This document shows positions 13,615 to 25,200 of a DNA stretch of 64,000 bases, one piece after another. The position numbers and the translations under genes were made by a program. Source of the DNA: Dioscorea cayenensis subsp. rotundata. Taxonomy: Eukaryota; Streptophyta; Magnoliopsida; Dioscoreales; Dioscoreaceae. Position 1 is the stretch's first letter, and each line of letters opens with the position of its first letter. The stretch covers positions 1,426,001 to 1,490,000 of the forward strand of contig NC_052479.1 in NCBI RefSeq assembly GCF_009730915.1. The letters are read 5' to 3'. Below the pieces are notes generated by a model. It did no database searches, was not told the origin of the DNA, and worked only from the letters and a program-made list of their open reading frames with translations.

Positions 13615-16185
13615 ATGGCCAGCAACGATCCCGAGCGCCGCGATGAGGAGGAGGCACCTGAAGCCGCCGATGATGAGGACACCGGCGCCCATGTCGCCCC
13701 CATCGTCCGCCTCGAAGAGGTCTCCGTCACCACCGGGGAGGAAGAGGAGGACGTCCTTCTCGATCTGTAATTCCGCTTCTTTATTGCTTATCTCTTCTGA
13801 GATCTTTGAGGTCTTGATGTTTTGATGTTTGATGATGGTTTTTCAGGAAGGCGAAGCTCTACCGGTTTGATAAGGAGGGGAATCAATGGAAGGAGCGGGG
13901 TACTGGGAGTGTGAAGCTTTTGAAGCATAAGGAGAGCGGCAAGGTTCGTCTTGTCATGCGACAGGCTAAGACCTTGAAGATCTGCGCCAATCATCTAGGT
14001 TTTCTTTGATTTGATTATGTTTTTAATCCCTCGTTGATAGGGTCTGAGGAGTTGATGGTTTGATTTTTTTTTGGTTTTGAATTTTTTTTATAGTGATTCC
14101 ATCGATCAAGATGCAGGAGCATGCTGGGAATGATAAGTCGTGTGTATGGCATGCCACTGATTTTTCAGACGGGGAGTTGAAAGATGAGATGTTCTGCATT
14201 CGTTTTGGATCTGTTGAAAGTGAGTATTGGCTTTTTTTTTTAAAAAAAAAAAAAATTGTTTCTTGAATTCATTTGAATGGATGTTTGGGCTTATGTAGGT
14301 ACATTTTACTTGTCGGGTTTATTTAGTCTATCAGTTGTTCGGGAAACACAGACTTAAGTTTATACGTAATGAGCTAACTATGTTCCAAGTGTGTGATTTT
14401 GATCCTTTGGATCGACTCATCACCGTGAACTCTTATTTAGGGTTTTTGGTGAAGAGGGTATTGGTTTCTATTCAATAATGATCAATGTGGGGATCTTTAG
14501 ACCTGATTAGTAATTGCTGTAGTTTGTTTATGAGGAGTGGGATGCACACTGCTTCTTAGTTTTATTTAATAATAGCAGTTCTCTGTTTACCCTCCATTGT
14601 TCTTTCTTTTCGGCCAAGATGTGATCCTAATAATTGTTCTTATCATCTTAGATTTAAGGAATTAGATTTTGTTTTTTTGTTTTAATAAATGGTACCTGCA
14701 TTATATGGTATGTAGAAACAAATAACTTGCTTACTCTTGGGTCTTTTAAACCATTAAACTTGCCCCAAATGCCTATGTAAGCAATTTTTTCAGGTTATCA
14801 AGTAATTGTTTGAGTTATTTTCCCTTTTTTTAGTTGATTTTATTATGTTATTGTACCCTCAAAGCAGTCCCCTCTCCTCGGGGTGCTTAACTAACTTTTC
14901 AAACCTGAATAATCATAATTTTGATGCTCCAAATATGTGTGAATATTGGTCTATGTGTTTTTTCCCTATGATGCCTGTATACAGTGGAAGGTGTAGTTGT
15001 TGGTTTGTATAGTTTTTGGTTCCAATAATAGTGACAACCATGAATAGTCATATTATTCATGATTTATTCCTTGTGTTGGTTTGTTTTATCAATATCTGCT
15101 AACTCAACTTTTGTTGAGCTATAATACCTAGATAGCAGCAGCGCCATGTTATTTTAAAAGAAAATTTCTGTTTTTGACAATTTTGAATTTTTAAGGTGGT
15201 CATTAGCTATCCTAATTATAGTTAAAATAACAAATAATGAACTTCCAAGATGTGTTAATTTCTTTTTCCTCTTTTGATCTCTTTTTGATTGAAATAATTA
15301 TTTAATCATTTCAGATATTTGTTTAGTCAATAGTTCTAGACTGGGAAATTGTCTAGGATCAATATAGGCTTTCTTCTTGATTGAATTAGCTGAACAATGT
15401 GATAAAAATGGCCTTGGTTTCTAACATGAAGTGAGAGAACATCAGTGGAAATGCCAAAACTAAAATTATATTCTAGGGATGAAAGAGCATGCTTGCGTGG
15501 CGGGCTGTTGTTTGGGGAGCGGTGGGAATTGTGATGTATTCTACCACTGACAAGGCCGTACTTGTGTACCACAAGATGTAGTTAGCTCTGCTTCATATCT
15601 GTTTTTTTCTTGGGGAAGGTTTTATTTGGTTGTTTTAGCAGTGAAATTTGCGGTGTTGTTGGATTAAATATGCCATCTTTGAGTGCTTCACACCAGATAG
15701 TTTCATTGGGTGTCATTTATTTGTCATTTTATTCAATAGAGTTTTCACAAGAATACCTAGAATGGGATTCCAACTGAGCACCTTTTGTTTTAGAATGTTA
15801 GACTAGGCCAATTAGAGGCTATTGCATATCTTCATGTCTTGTCATTTACGGTGCTTTCCATGTCCCTGGTTGAAGACAATAGCATGCTTTTGTATGTCCG
15901 CTAGTCTCCCACAGATTTTTCCCTGCTTTACTTGTATTATGTGTAGTAACCATATACGGTCTTGTTTCAGACTGCAAGAAATTTATGGAAAAGGTTGAAA
16001 GCATTGCCGAGGACCTCGGAAAGAATGAAGAGAAAGAAAGCGAAGAAACCACCTCAGCAGCTGGGCTATTGGAGAAACTTAGTGTTGGCGATGAAAGCAA
16101 AAGCGAGGAGAAGAGCAAGGACGAGGCATCCACAGCTCAGACAACAGAAGAGAAAAAATCTGACGATGATAAGAAACCAGAGTAG
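13615..16185 (+). CDS. RANBP1: Ran-binding protein 1 (RanBP1), 4 exons
   Basis: RanBP1 binds Ran-GTP and co-activates RanGAP, so it supports release of cargo complexes in nucleocytoplasmic transport and spindle functions. It is normally cytoplasmic. Exons: 13615-13766, 13847-13998, 14094-14219, 15971-16185. Together they make 645 nt, coding for 214 residues, with consistent phases. An acidic N-terminus ([20 protein letters not shown]) leads into one RanBD (about residues 28-165). That domain shows the family signatures [20 protein letters not shown] and LKICANH. The tail is rich in Glu, Lys and Ser and ends [10 protein letters not shown], typical of plant RanBP1. The start at 13615 gives the expected N-terminus, and the third intron is long (1.75 kb). 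The gene is intact and lies head-to-tail behind clathrin. Confidence 0.96.
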
Positions 16186-18062
16186 CATCCTTCAGAAGCT
16201 CGAGCCTTGCGTCCATGATATTTGTTCCTGCTACCTTATTGGAATACACCCATATTTTTCTCATGTTCCTCTGGATTTGGTTCATAAGTTTGTGTAGATG
16301 TTAAGAGTGAGTTTTTGAGTATTTTCAGTCCTATTCTGTGGCCATATTCTGTGATTTCCTTCCCAGACTCTTTCAAGTGTCTTTTCATCATGCTGTTAGG
16401 GTTGGGTCCTGTTTGAGTACTGGAACTATTTCATTCACTTTTGGGTTGTTTGGATTGGTTACTGGTTGTGTTTGCAAGGTTTTTTTTTTTTTTTGTTGGT
16501 ATCACTCTTATTAATTCTTTTGTCTTTGAATTGTATTGTCTGATCTGTGTGTGAAATTATTCTCCAATTGCGTCGCAGAAAAATGTCAATTGAACTTTAT
16601 AAATGATTTTGGAAGTTTATTCAGTAAAATTTGTGTGTACAAGGGACAGTATTTTACCTGAACCGTATTTTATTTGTTGATTTTTTTAAATTTTTTATAA
16701 ATTACATTATACTTTATTCTGTTGTAGTTAATCGGATTTTACTTACTAAAAAATTTAATTATTTTATAAATTTTATAAAAATTAGTTTTTTTAAAATTAC
16801 TCTTGATTTATATCTTCACATTTTTTTTCAGAAGTTTAATAGAATGTTAAAGATAATTTTTTTAAAAAAAATAATAAATATTTATTGATGTTAAAAAATA
16901 ATAAATAAATAAATAAAACATAAATTTGTGATAGATAGATAAGAACGAAGGAACAATAAACACTGATTAATTATGTTAAATAATTAGAAAAAAATTTGGG
17001 AAAATTTTATTTTTTAAATCATAAATTTATATAATTTTTGGATAAAGCACTTCTTCAATTCACAAGACTAAAATTGTCATAACATGAATTGTAGATTATT
17101 TTTTGAATTAATATATTGAATAAAATCCATAAAATATATTTTTGATCTTTTTGCCAGTGGATTGTCACTATGTATATAGCAGCGGCATTGACAATTGTTT
17201 GACATAATAAATTGCAATTGCATGCAAGATATACATTGAAATTAATATTAACATAAAATTTTTAAAAATCACAAAGTTTAGAAAAATATGTATATTTTTA
17301 ATTATATATATGGATAATAAAACCAATTTCATACATGAAGAAAAAGAAAGTAGAACATTATACATACCCTTGAGTGCAATTTTTTTTAGATATTATAAAT
17401 GAAATAATTAATAAAACAAAAAATATAAAATAAGTAATGAAACAAAAAATATAAAACCAGTCTACACCAAAACATTTTGCAATAAATTCTATTAAAATAA
17501 AAAAATACAAATTATATATATATCCGCAGGTGAGCACAATATTTATTACTGTGCTATAATGAGATATAATCAGTGGTTAACTGGGTTGAGTAGAGGATGG
17601 ATGCTCTCTCTCTCTATATATATTCCCAATTTTTGACCCAAAATACCCCCGGTTCTATGGCAATTTTTTATTAAAATATTATAAATAAAATAATTAATAA
17701 AAAAAAAATATAAAACCAGACTACAACACTATAATTTTTTTTGCAATAATTTCTATTAAAACAAAAAAAATACAAATTATATATATATATATTTTTCAAT
17801 TTATGACCCAAAAATACCCCCGGTTCTATGGCGGCTTAATAATAGACAAAAACTTTGTTCCCTAAATACCCGTGTCTTTCTATAACTAGCTAACTTTTCT
17901 TATTAGTTCTCCAAAATTTTTAGTCTTTCTTCCCAAATTACACCTCTTCAGGATCCCTCTCTCTCCTGAATTTATAAATCCCTAATCCTAAAAAACCCTC
18001 TTTTTATTCTTTTCTCAAAACCCTCGCTTTCGATCTCTCCTCTCGTTCTCTTTCTCTCTTAG
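16186..18062. other. intergenic AT-rich DNA and promoter of the ADA3-like gene
   Basis: RanBP1 3' UTR is followed by very AT-rich sequence with AAAT repeats and no coding signal. From 17390 to 17835 there is a direct duplication (separate entry). From about 17940 the sequence becomes C/T-rich and reads as a transcribed leader for the downstream gene, ending at a good donor (CTCTTAG/gtcagc) at 18063. Confidence 0.6.
17390..17835. repeat. direct duplication upstream of the ADA3-like gene
   Basis: Two copies (about 17390-17661 and 17678-17835) share a start ATTATAAATRAAATAATTAAT, a middle block TTCTATTAAAA, and a distinctive end ACCCAAAATACCCCCGGTTC followed by TATGGC. Copy 1 contains an extra segment of about 90 bp with a (CT)n run. 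The pair sits 100-550 bp upstream of the likely leader. Confidence 0.75.
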
Positions 18063-19123
18063 GTCAGCTTCCCCTCTTTGATCGATGCCTCTTTTGTTTC
18101 TGATTGCTGTATGATCGCATTTTTAGTATCCATTAGTTGCAATTACGTGATTTCTTACAGCAATTGCATTTGTTGTCGCTGTTGCTGTGTCAATTATGAG
18201 TGTTTTTTGGGAATTTTTTTGGATTAATTGTGTGGCTTTCTTAGCTTTGATCTGTTATTCATGCGGTTGGTTGAAGAGTATCGTTTTGCAACTGTTGGCG
18301 AGTTGGATTTTGCTTCTCTTCTTGATTTTTTGGTTTTGAATCTTGTTTATTGCTCGTCTTCAATTCCATGTGTTTGTGATCATTGAATGCGGTTGTTTTG
18401 TAAGCTAGCAAAGTTGTGATTTTGGTTGGAGATGTTAAATATAAGTTGTTTTTCTGATATATGATCAGTTTAATTTGGGATTTGCTGTGAATTAGCTTGC
18501 TTAAAGAGTAGTGGGATTTATTTTCTGTTTTCTGGGCGTTGTTCGAATGAAAGAATGATATTTTGAAGTGACAAGTGTCAATTGCTTCTGTTTTGCTTTC
18601 CTGGTCTGTAAATCTGGATGTTTGTGGATTGTGGTCACCTTTCTTCCACCGCTTTTGGAAATAAATTCTCATATGGAGATTATGCCAAGCGGTCTCTTTC
18701 CATTGGATTTGATCATGGGTTAGAAATTAATGTTTTTTTGCTGGTTAAATTGTTGCCTTTTTAACTGCCTGCCTACTAATATTCTTGGTATTTTTTGTTA
18801 AGATTTTAAGACCATGTTTATGTTCATGTTATCTTTACTGTTCAAGCTCAGTGATTGATGCAATTTTTTTGCCTAATACTGTGCTAGTCTTACTGTCATG
18901 CATTTTGTTACCATTCTTTTCTGCTTGTTTACTTTCTATTTTTTTACCATTATGGTGGAGATTAAAATTGGCATTTTGATGCTAATTTTTCCAGCCTTCA
19001 TCTTTAACTGTTTGTTAACTCATAGGCTTGTTCTGGACTACTGTTATAAGTTGGCATTTTGATTTTGTGGATTAGTATTTGCTTCTTCATATCTGTTCAA
19101 TGAATTTGTTATAATTATGACAG
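18063..19123 (+). other. probable 5' UTR intron of the ADA3-like gene
   Basis: A pyrimidine-rich leader ends in a donor at 18063. A T-rich stretch of about 1 kb without coding potential follows, ending in TTATGACAG at 19123. Removing it leaves a short second leader exon before the ATG at 19270. Long first introns in the leader are common in plant housekeeping genes. The splice sites are inferred by eye. Confidence 0.5.
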
Positions 19124-19174
19124 GTCCTGTGGTTATTTCTCTGAACTACAAATATCAAGTGACCTTCAAACAAG

Positions 19175-19238
19175 ATGGTTAAAGTTGCTATTTCACATCA
19201 ATAACATGTTTGTCTACTATGTTGTTTCTTTTTTGTAA
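19175..19238 (+). promoter_or_regulatory. two short upstream ORFs in the leader
   Basis: ATG at 19175 opens a 9-codon uORF ending at TAA 19202-19204. ATG at 19206 opens a 10-codon uORF ending at TAA 19236-19238. Both lie in the probable last leader exon, 32-95 bp before the main ATG. If they are transcribed they could dampen translation. Confidence 0.4.
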
Positions 19239-19269
19239 CTTGAAGATACAATACTGAATTTATAAAGAG

Positions 19270-22200
19270 ATGGCAGCTAGTAGCAAATTTGACCTACCAT
19301 CAGACAGCCCTGATGGGTCTACTTACATGAATGGTCCACGCAGTTCTCACGGAGCTGCTTCATTGGAGAGGGTGGGAAGCTTTCGTGAGGGTTCAGAGAA
19401 TCGAGTATCATCCTCACTTCCAAGCATGTCTAGGTCTGGTTCAACAATATCACAAGGTGACACAAACAATCTAGTTCAGTCTCTTCTTTCAGATTTAAAA
19501 CCAGTGGTTTTGGAGCCAAGGTTACCTAGAGCAGGAGAGCTAAAAAGAGGTATTAGTTCCATTCTTGGTGTCTCTCCTGAAGATTCTGTTCATGCTTCAG
19601 TCAACACAAAGCCTTTGCCTTCTTCATCGGTGGAGGAACTCAAACGTGTGAAGGGTAATCTGAATGAGAGTTTTTTCAAGGCGAGGTATTCTGCTTTTTC
19701 TTCCTCTATTTTTTATGCCACAAATTTGTCACCTTGAGAAATCTAAATTACAGTTTTTAAGTTTTGCTTCATTACCGAAGTCAGCTATTATCACTTTCCA
19801 CTTGTATTTGATAGTAATTGTTTCCTATATTGAGTTGTCCGAGGATTCTTTTTTGATCCCTTTGTGTGTCTTTTTTGTTTTGGTTTTCGTGCTTCAATTT
19901 GGACTATTGGTGCTTTTTTGTTTGCACTTCCAACTGATGACTTTTTAATTTTTTATCCCACAAAATTTTGATAGGGAACGAGTGAAAGCGTTTAGTGATG
20001 CAGTTTGCAAAATTGATAATTATCAGCATACACAGTCGAAAAAGCGTTCTCGAGCTGCTATTTCATCAAATGATCGCTCCAATGCATTGTTTTCTAGTGC
20101 TAGTATGGTCAAGGTGGCCCCTCAGAGTCATATGAGTCCCAATATAGGTTCTCAGAAAATAGAAGAGAAGGTCAAACCCACTGTACCAAACAGGAGAGCT
20201 CGAACATCTATGGTGGAAGGAAGGGTAGGTTTTGGGAATTAGCATTTTCAATTTGTTGTTGGCTCTGTTGTTTACAATCCCTTGCATTTATTCTTTTTGT
20301 TTATAGATTGTTTATTTTAACCAGAAGCTTAGAGCTAAATTTGCCTTGAAAGACGAACAACTGCTGAATTTGCTTATTTATTTTCTGATATACGGAGTAT
20401 ACACTTCCTGTCTAAGTTATGTGAAACTTAAATTTGTAATTCTTCCCGTGATGTTACTGTCATAAATGTTCTCTGACCTGGTTCTGTTTAGAAAATAGTT
20501 TTCAGTATAAATACTGTTTAAGCAAATGAGAAGCATGCCTCCTGCAATCTCTGGAAAAGTTGTCCATTGTGGGGACACATGTAGGTTAGATTTTGATATT
20601 TTTTATGTTATATAATGAAAGGCAAGTACACTGGGCTGTTCTCAAGTCTTTGGTGACTGGGGAATGTTTGAAATTTCATTTTGTACTAGAGACACTATCC
20701 TTATAATGGGAAGGTCTTTGTGAATGATGCAACTCCTTTTGTTTTTATTTGATTTAGATGGACGTTCGGGCTAATGCTATTTCTAGACCATCTGGCCTTC
20801 CTGATACGGGCAGAGAGATGTTCAAATTTGTAAATAGTGGTCCAGCAACATCAGAAGAAAAAGGTCGGGCATTAACATCCGAGGCTGATGAATCCGAGAA
20901 ACCAAGGTTAAAGAAGAAACGCTCTGTGATTAAATCAGATGGCTCTGGAAGTGCTGTTATGGCTAGAGCACTTGATAGTGATAGGGAGACCAAACGGGTA
21001 ATGCAACCAAAAGTTGGTACTGATGTACGGCCGAGACTAAATAATACCCATGGTTTCAGGTGTGATAACTCTTCTCATCATATTTGCATGGTTATTTGTG
21101 TTAATGTTCCAGTAAAATATAAATGTTCTTCTTGAAAAATCTTAATATGCAGGTCTGGACCTGCATCTGGAAGCATTAGAATTGGAAAGCCCGATCTAAC
21201 TTCCCAACAAAATAATCTTGGGATGAGGCCTTCACCTAGAAGTGACCAAGACAACAGCTCACTGCCTAATGACAGAAGAGATCGTCTAATTGGTTTAGAT
21301 AAGGAAGGTGCCACTCTCAAAGTTGGTAACAAGTAAGAAATTAACAAGGACACGTATTTGCTTGAACTTTTTTTATGCATTGAACTCCATTACATATGAC
21401 ATTAACTAAAAGTATCATTTAGTTTCACATTTTATTGGAATGGTCACAGTCAAAGCACAAAGCCTAAAGTCTACAGCTGCTAAAAGTCTTAGCCATTTTC
21501 CCTCTTAGTTTATTCCTTCCATGAGAAAAAAAAAGGTTGCTATATCCATTTTATCTTCTTGAGAGATGATGCTTATTACATTATAAAATCTTCTTGTTTC
21601 TCATTTACGATATACATTACTTGCTCATTATTTTAACTTTGAATTCACAGGCAAAATAGCAGTGAAGAAAACACAACTGGCAGTTTATTAACAAGGTTAA
21701 ACACATCTGTTCGGGCTCCCAGATCAAACTCAGGTTCTCTGTCAAGGGCATCCCCAAATCCTCATCGAGTGCTAGCAAATCCTGATGACTGGGAGCAGGC
21801 ACAGTTTACAAGTAAGGTCAATGGTTTTGGCGGGGTTGTTAATCGTAAATCCTCATCATCTCAATCAGCAGCGTCACCTACACTTCCATCTTTCGGACAA
21901 AGGCCTCAAAAGATTGCACGTGTTGCAAGAAGATCAAATTTACCTCTAGTTTTAAATCACGACGAATTGGCCATATCTGATACACTAGAAAATTCATCCA
22001 TTAAGGAAGATGGGCTTGGGGTTGCAAGGCATTTGTCTTCAAATACTTCTCAAGTTAAATTAAAAATTGATCACATACAACAGGCTACTCTTTTGGAAAA
22101 TGAGGAGGCTGGTGTCACTGAAAGCAAGTCAAAGGATAAAGTTAAAAAATGTAATGAGATAGAGGAAAAAACTACACCATCTTTGCAGAAGGTTGCATCT

Positions 22201-25200
22201 CTGATTTTGCCCACAAGAAAGAACAAGGTGCCTGTTGAAGATGATATTGGAGATGGCAATCGAAGGCCAGGACGGGTTGGAAGAGGCTGTGCTCCTGCAT
22301 CTTCTGCCTTGCCTGCCGCATTCGAGAAACTAGATAATAATTCCACTTTAAAACAAACAAGAAGTGCAAGAATTAGTTCTGAAAAAATTGAAAGGTGATA
22401 AAAATTCCTATTTTTGACCAATAATTTGTAACTATTTTATGCATTTAGCTCATTTGATTTTTTTTCCTTGCTTTAGCAGACTAGGTCGTCCCCCTTTCAA
22501 GAAATCATCTGAGCGCAAGTGCCATACCCGTCTAAAGCATTCAGTGAACAATGCATGCTTAGATGCTGTTGGTATGCCAATCAAGAATGTGACTTAATTC
22601 ATTTATTCTTCTCTACATCATTATCCATCTATATCACATCTGCAGGAGAATCAGATGATGACCATGAAGAGCTTTTGGCTGCAGCAAATGCGGCCTTGAA
22701 TGCAAGTAGGTATTTCAAACAGAGTTCATTGTTGTCTATGTCTGCTTTGGATTGTGAACAGAGAAATAATAGTGTATCTTGTGCAGAGCGTGCTTGCCCC
22801 AACTCTTTCTGGAAGCAATGTGAGCCCATCTTTGGTTTATTCTCTGTGGAAGATATAACATATTTGGCACAGCAGGTAATGATGAGGTTATAAGAATTTT
22901 TGAAGTTATCCTCAAGCATTTTTTTTCCAGGTTATTTTATTTTAATCTGTATCGGCAGATCCAGCCTGTAGATGATGAGATTTCTGCTAGTAGGTCCAGT
23001 ATGTATGTGGAAAATAGTGGGCAGAGCCTGAAGGTATATGCTTCTAAACTTTGTGTGTGTGTGTGTGTGTGGCAGCTTCTTCCAAAAATTTTGTGTGTGG
23101 CAGAATCTTCCAAATATTGAGAATATTTTATTCCAATTGTCACATGGTAGAACACCTCATGATCTTGGGGTGAATTCTTTTGTAGTCTTTGTACGGGTTC
23201 CTGGAAATCTTTGTCTTTGCATGTGCAAGCACCCAGATGGTTTTTTTAACAGTCCAGATCACTGAGCCTAGATGCTTTGACAATTGACAACCATGTGATT
23301 TTGTTAAAGAATCTATTGTTTATTTCTGTTAGTTGCCTGCTTTAAACATTGCAAATATGTAATGAGCTTGTTATGTAAATTTAGCACAACTGTTCTCTAT
23401 TCTTCAGGATGATTGTGGACACATTTCACTGCCATCAAAATCTGCCCTTGGGTGTTTGGATGATCCTGTTTCTATGTCAAATGGAAGTATCTTGACTTCA
23501 GGCGAAAGCAACATAAAAATCAACAGTGAAATAAAACGAGATGAGCCTTTATTGGAGCAGTTAGTAAGTGGAAAAGGCATTCAAAGTGGCATTTCAATTT
23601 GCCAAGCTCTTCTTTCAGCTATTATTGAAGATGAAGATGTTGAAAATTTCTACTGTGACACTAGTACATCAGAGGAATACTCTTACTCAGATGCTTATGG
23701 ATATCGATCTGAGGTTGGTACAAAGTTAACCAAAGGGTTTTCATTTGCTTTCATCTAACGACTTCCAAACTGCTGACATCACTCTTATTAATGGCTACAA
23801 GGTTCGCAATTGGATGTTCCATGAGGAACCACCACAAGACAAATTGGAAAGTAGTAATGGCTTGCAAGACACAGGACCCAGATCCAGGCTTGGAAATTCA
23901 CTTGATGATTTTTTCCCCTGTGGCACAGTGTCCCCTGACATTGCATGCACTGAATTCCAGTATAACCGGATGAGCATCAATGATAGGATTCTTCTGGAAC
24001 TGAGTGAAATTGGTCTCCACCCAGAGCCAGTGGTATATATCTTTCCAAAACATTCCTTTATTTTGGAAATATAATATTCCCCCACATTTGATCAAATTTC
24101 TTTATCGTTTAAGTTCTGGTTTTATTTATGCTTAAGATAATTGTTAATAACTCTGGTCTAGTACTTGCACACTATCTAGGTGCTATCAACCATTGTATGT
24201 ACTTTCCATTATGTTGGTATTATGAAAGAAGTCTACCATGCCTCGTGAAACTATTGAGATGGTATGGTAAGTGACCATGGCTTGTGCTTGCACATTATCT
24301 TGGTGCTAATAATTATGACCTAGCTTGCATTATCTAGGTATTGCAAAAGGCAAGACTCTATTTGAAACCTTTGATCTGTGTTGTTAATACCTCGTTATCT
24401 ACCTGGAGTCTGTTTTTATGCAGCATATTGAGCTTCAAGGTTTGCCAAATCATCTTTCGTTTATGTTTATTGACCCAAACGTCATATGTGGCCATATTTT
24501 GGTTTTGTTACACATAATTGCGCTTGTTCAAGCATTTATGTTTCATTCATTCCTTAAATTAATTTGGGTGCAAGCCTTTTCCTATGTTTCATATTTACTA
24601 CATTCTCTTCCACACAGCATGTGTTGAATATGATATAGTAATATTATTTTCTAACTCTGCAAAGGCTACTCCTTCTCAAGTTCTCATCTGATGGTCTAGT
24701 AGATTATTGCCAGTTTTACAGCATATTGTGATCTTATTGCCAGTTTTACTGCATATTGTTATCATGAAGCACATTTTCACTACTAGCATCCAGAAATTCT
24801 ATTTAATTTCCTGCTTTTTTTTTTAATAATAATCTTCAGCCTGATTTGGCTCAAAGTGAAGAAGAAGATATTGGTGATGACATTACTAAATTAGAAGAGG
24901 CTTCATGAGCAGGTATTTCCTGTTCTTGTTGTTCTTCTTGCTCTTATTCTTATTTTATTTATTTTTTTTTTTTTCATTTGGTGTTCATTCTGGGTTGATT
25001 TTCCTTTGTTGTTTTGTTATAATCAGCTCTAAATTCCTACACTGTTGTAGTTATATGGTTCACATCATCATGCACCTTATGCACTACGCATTGACATAGA
25101 TGCTCATTATGATTGCCATTAAGGAATTTGTTGATGACATTATACCCTTAAGTTCTTTGAGGAACCTTATAACAGGTTCGCTATTTTTAACTCAAGTGCT

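Noticed and set aside
16631-16888. 85-codon plus-strand open frame
   Set aside because: Translation is Ile/Phe/Lys/Asn-rich from AT-rich intergenic DNA, with no start context or homology.
18259-18672. 137-codon minus-strand open frame
   Set aside because: It lies in the leader intron of the ADA3-like gene, has no recognisable domain and a composition typical of T-rich introns read backwards.
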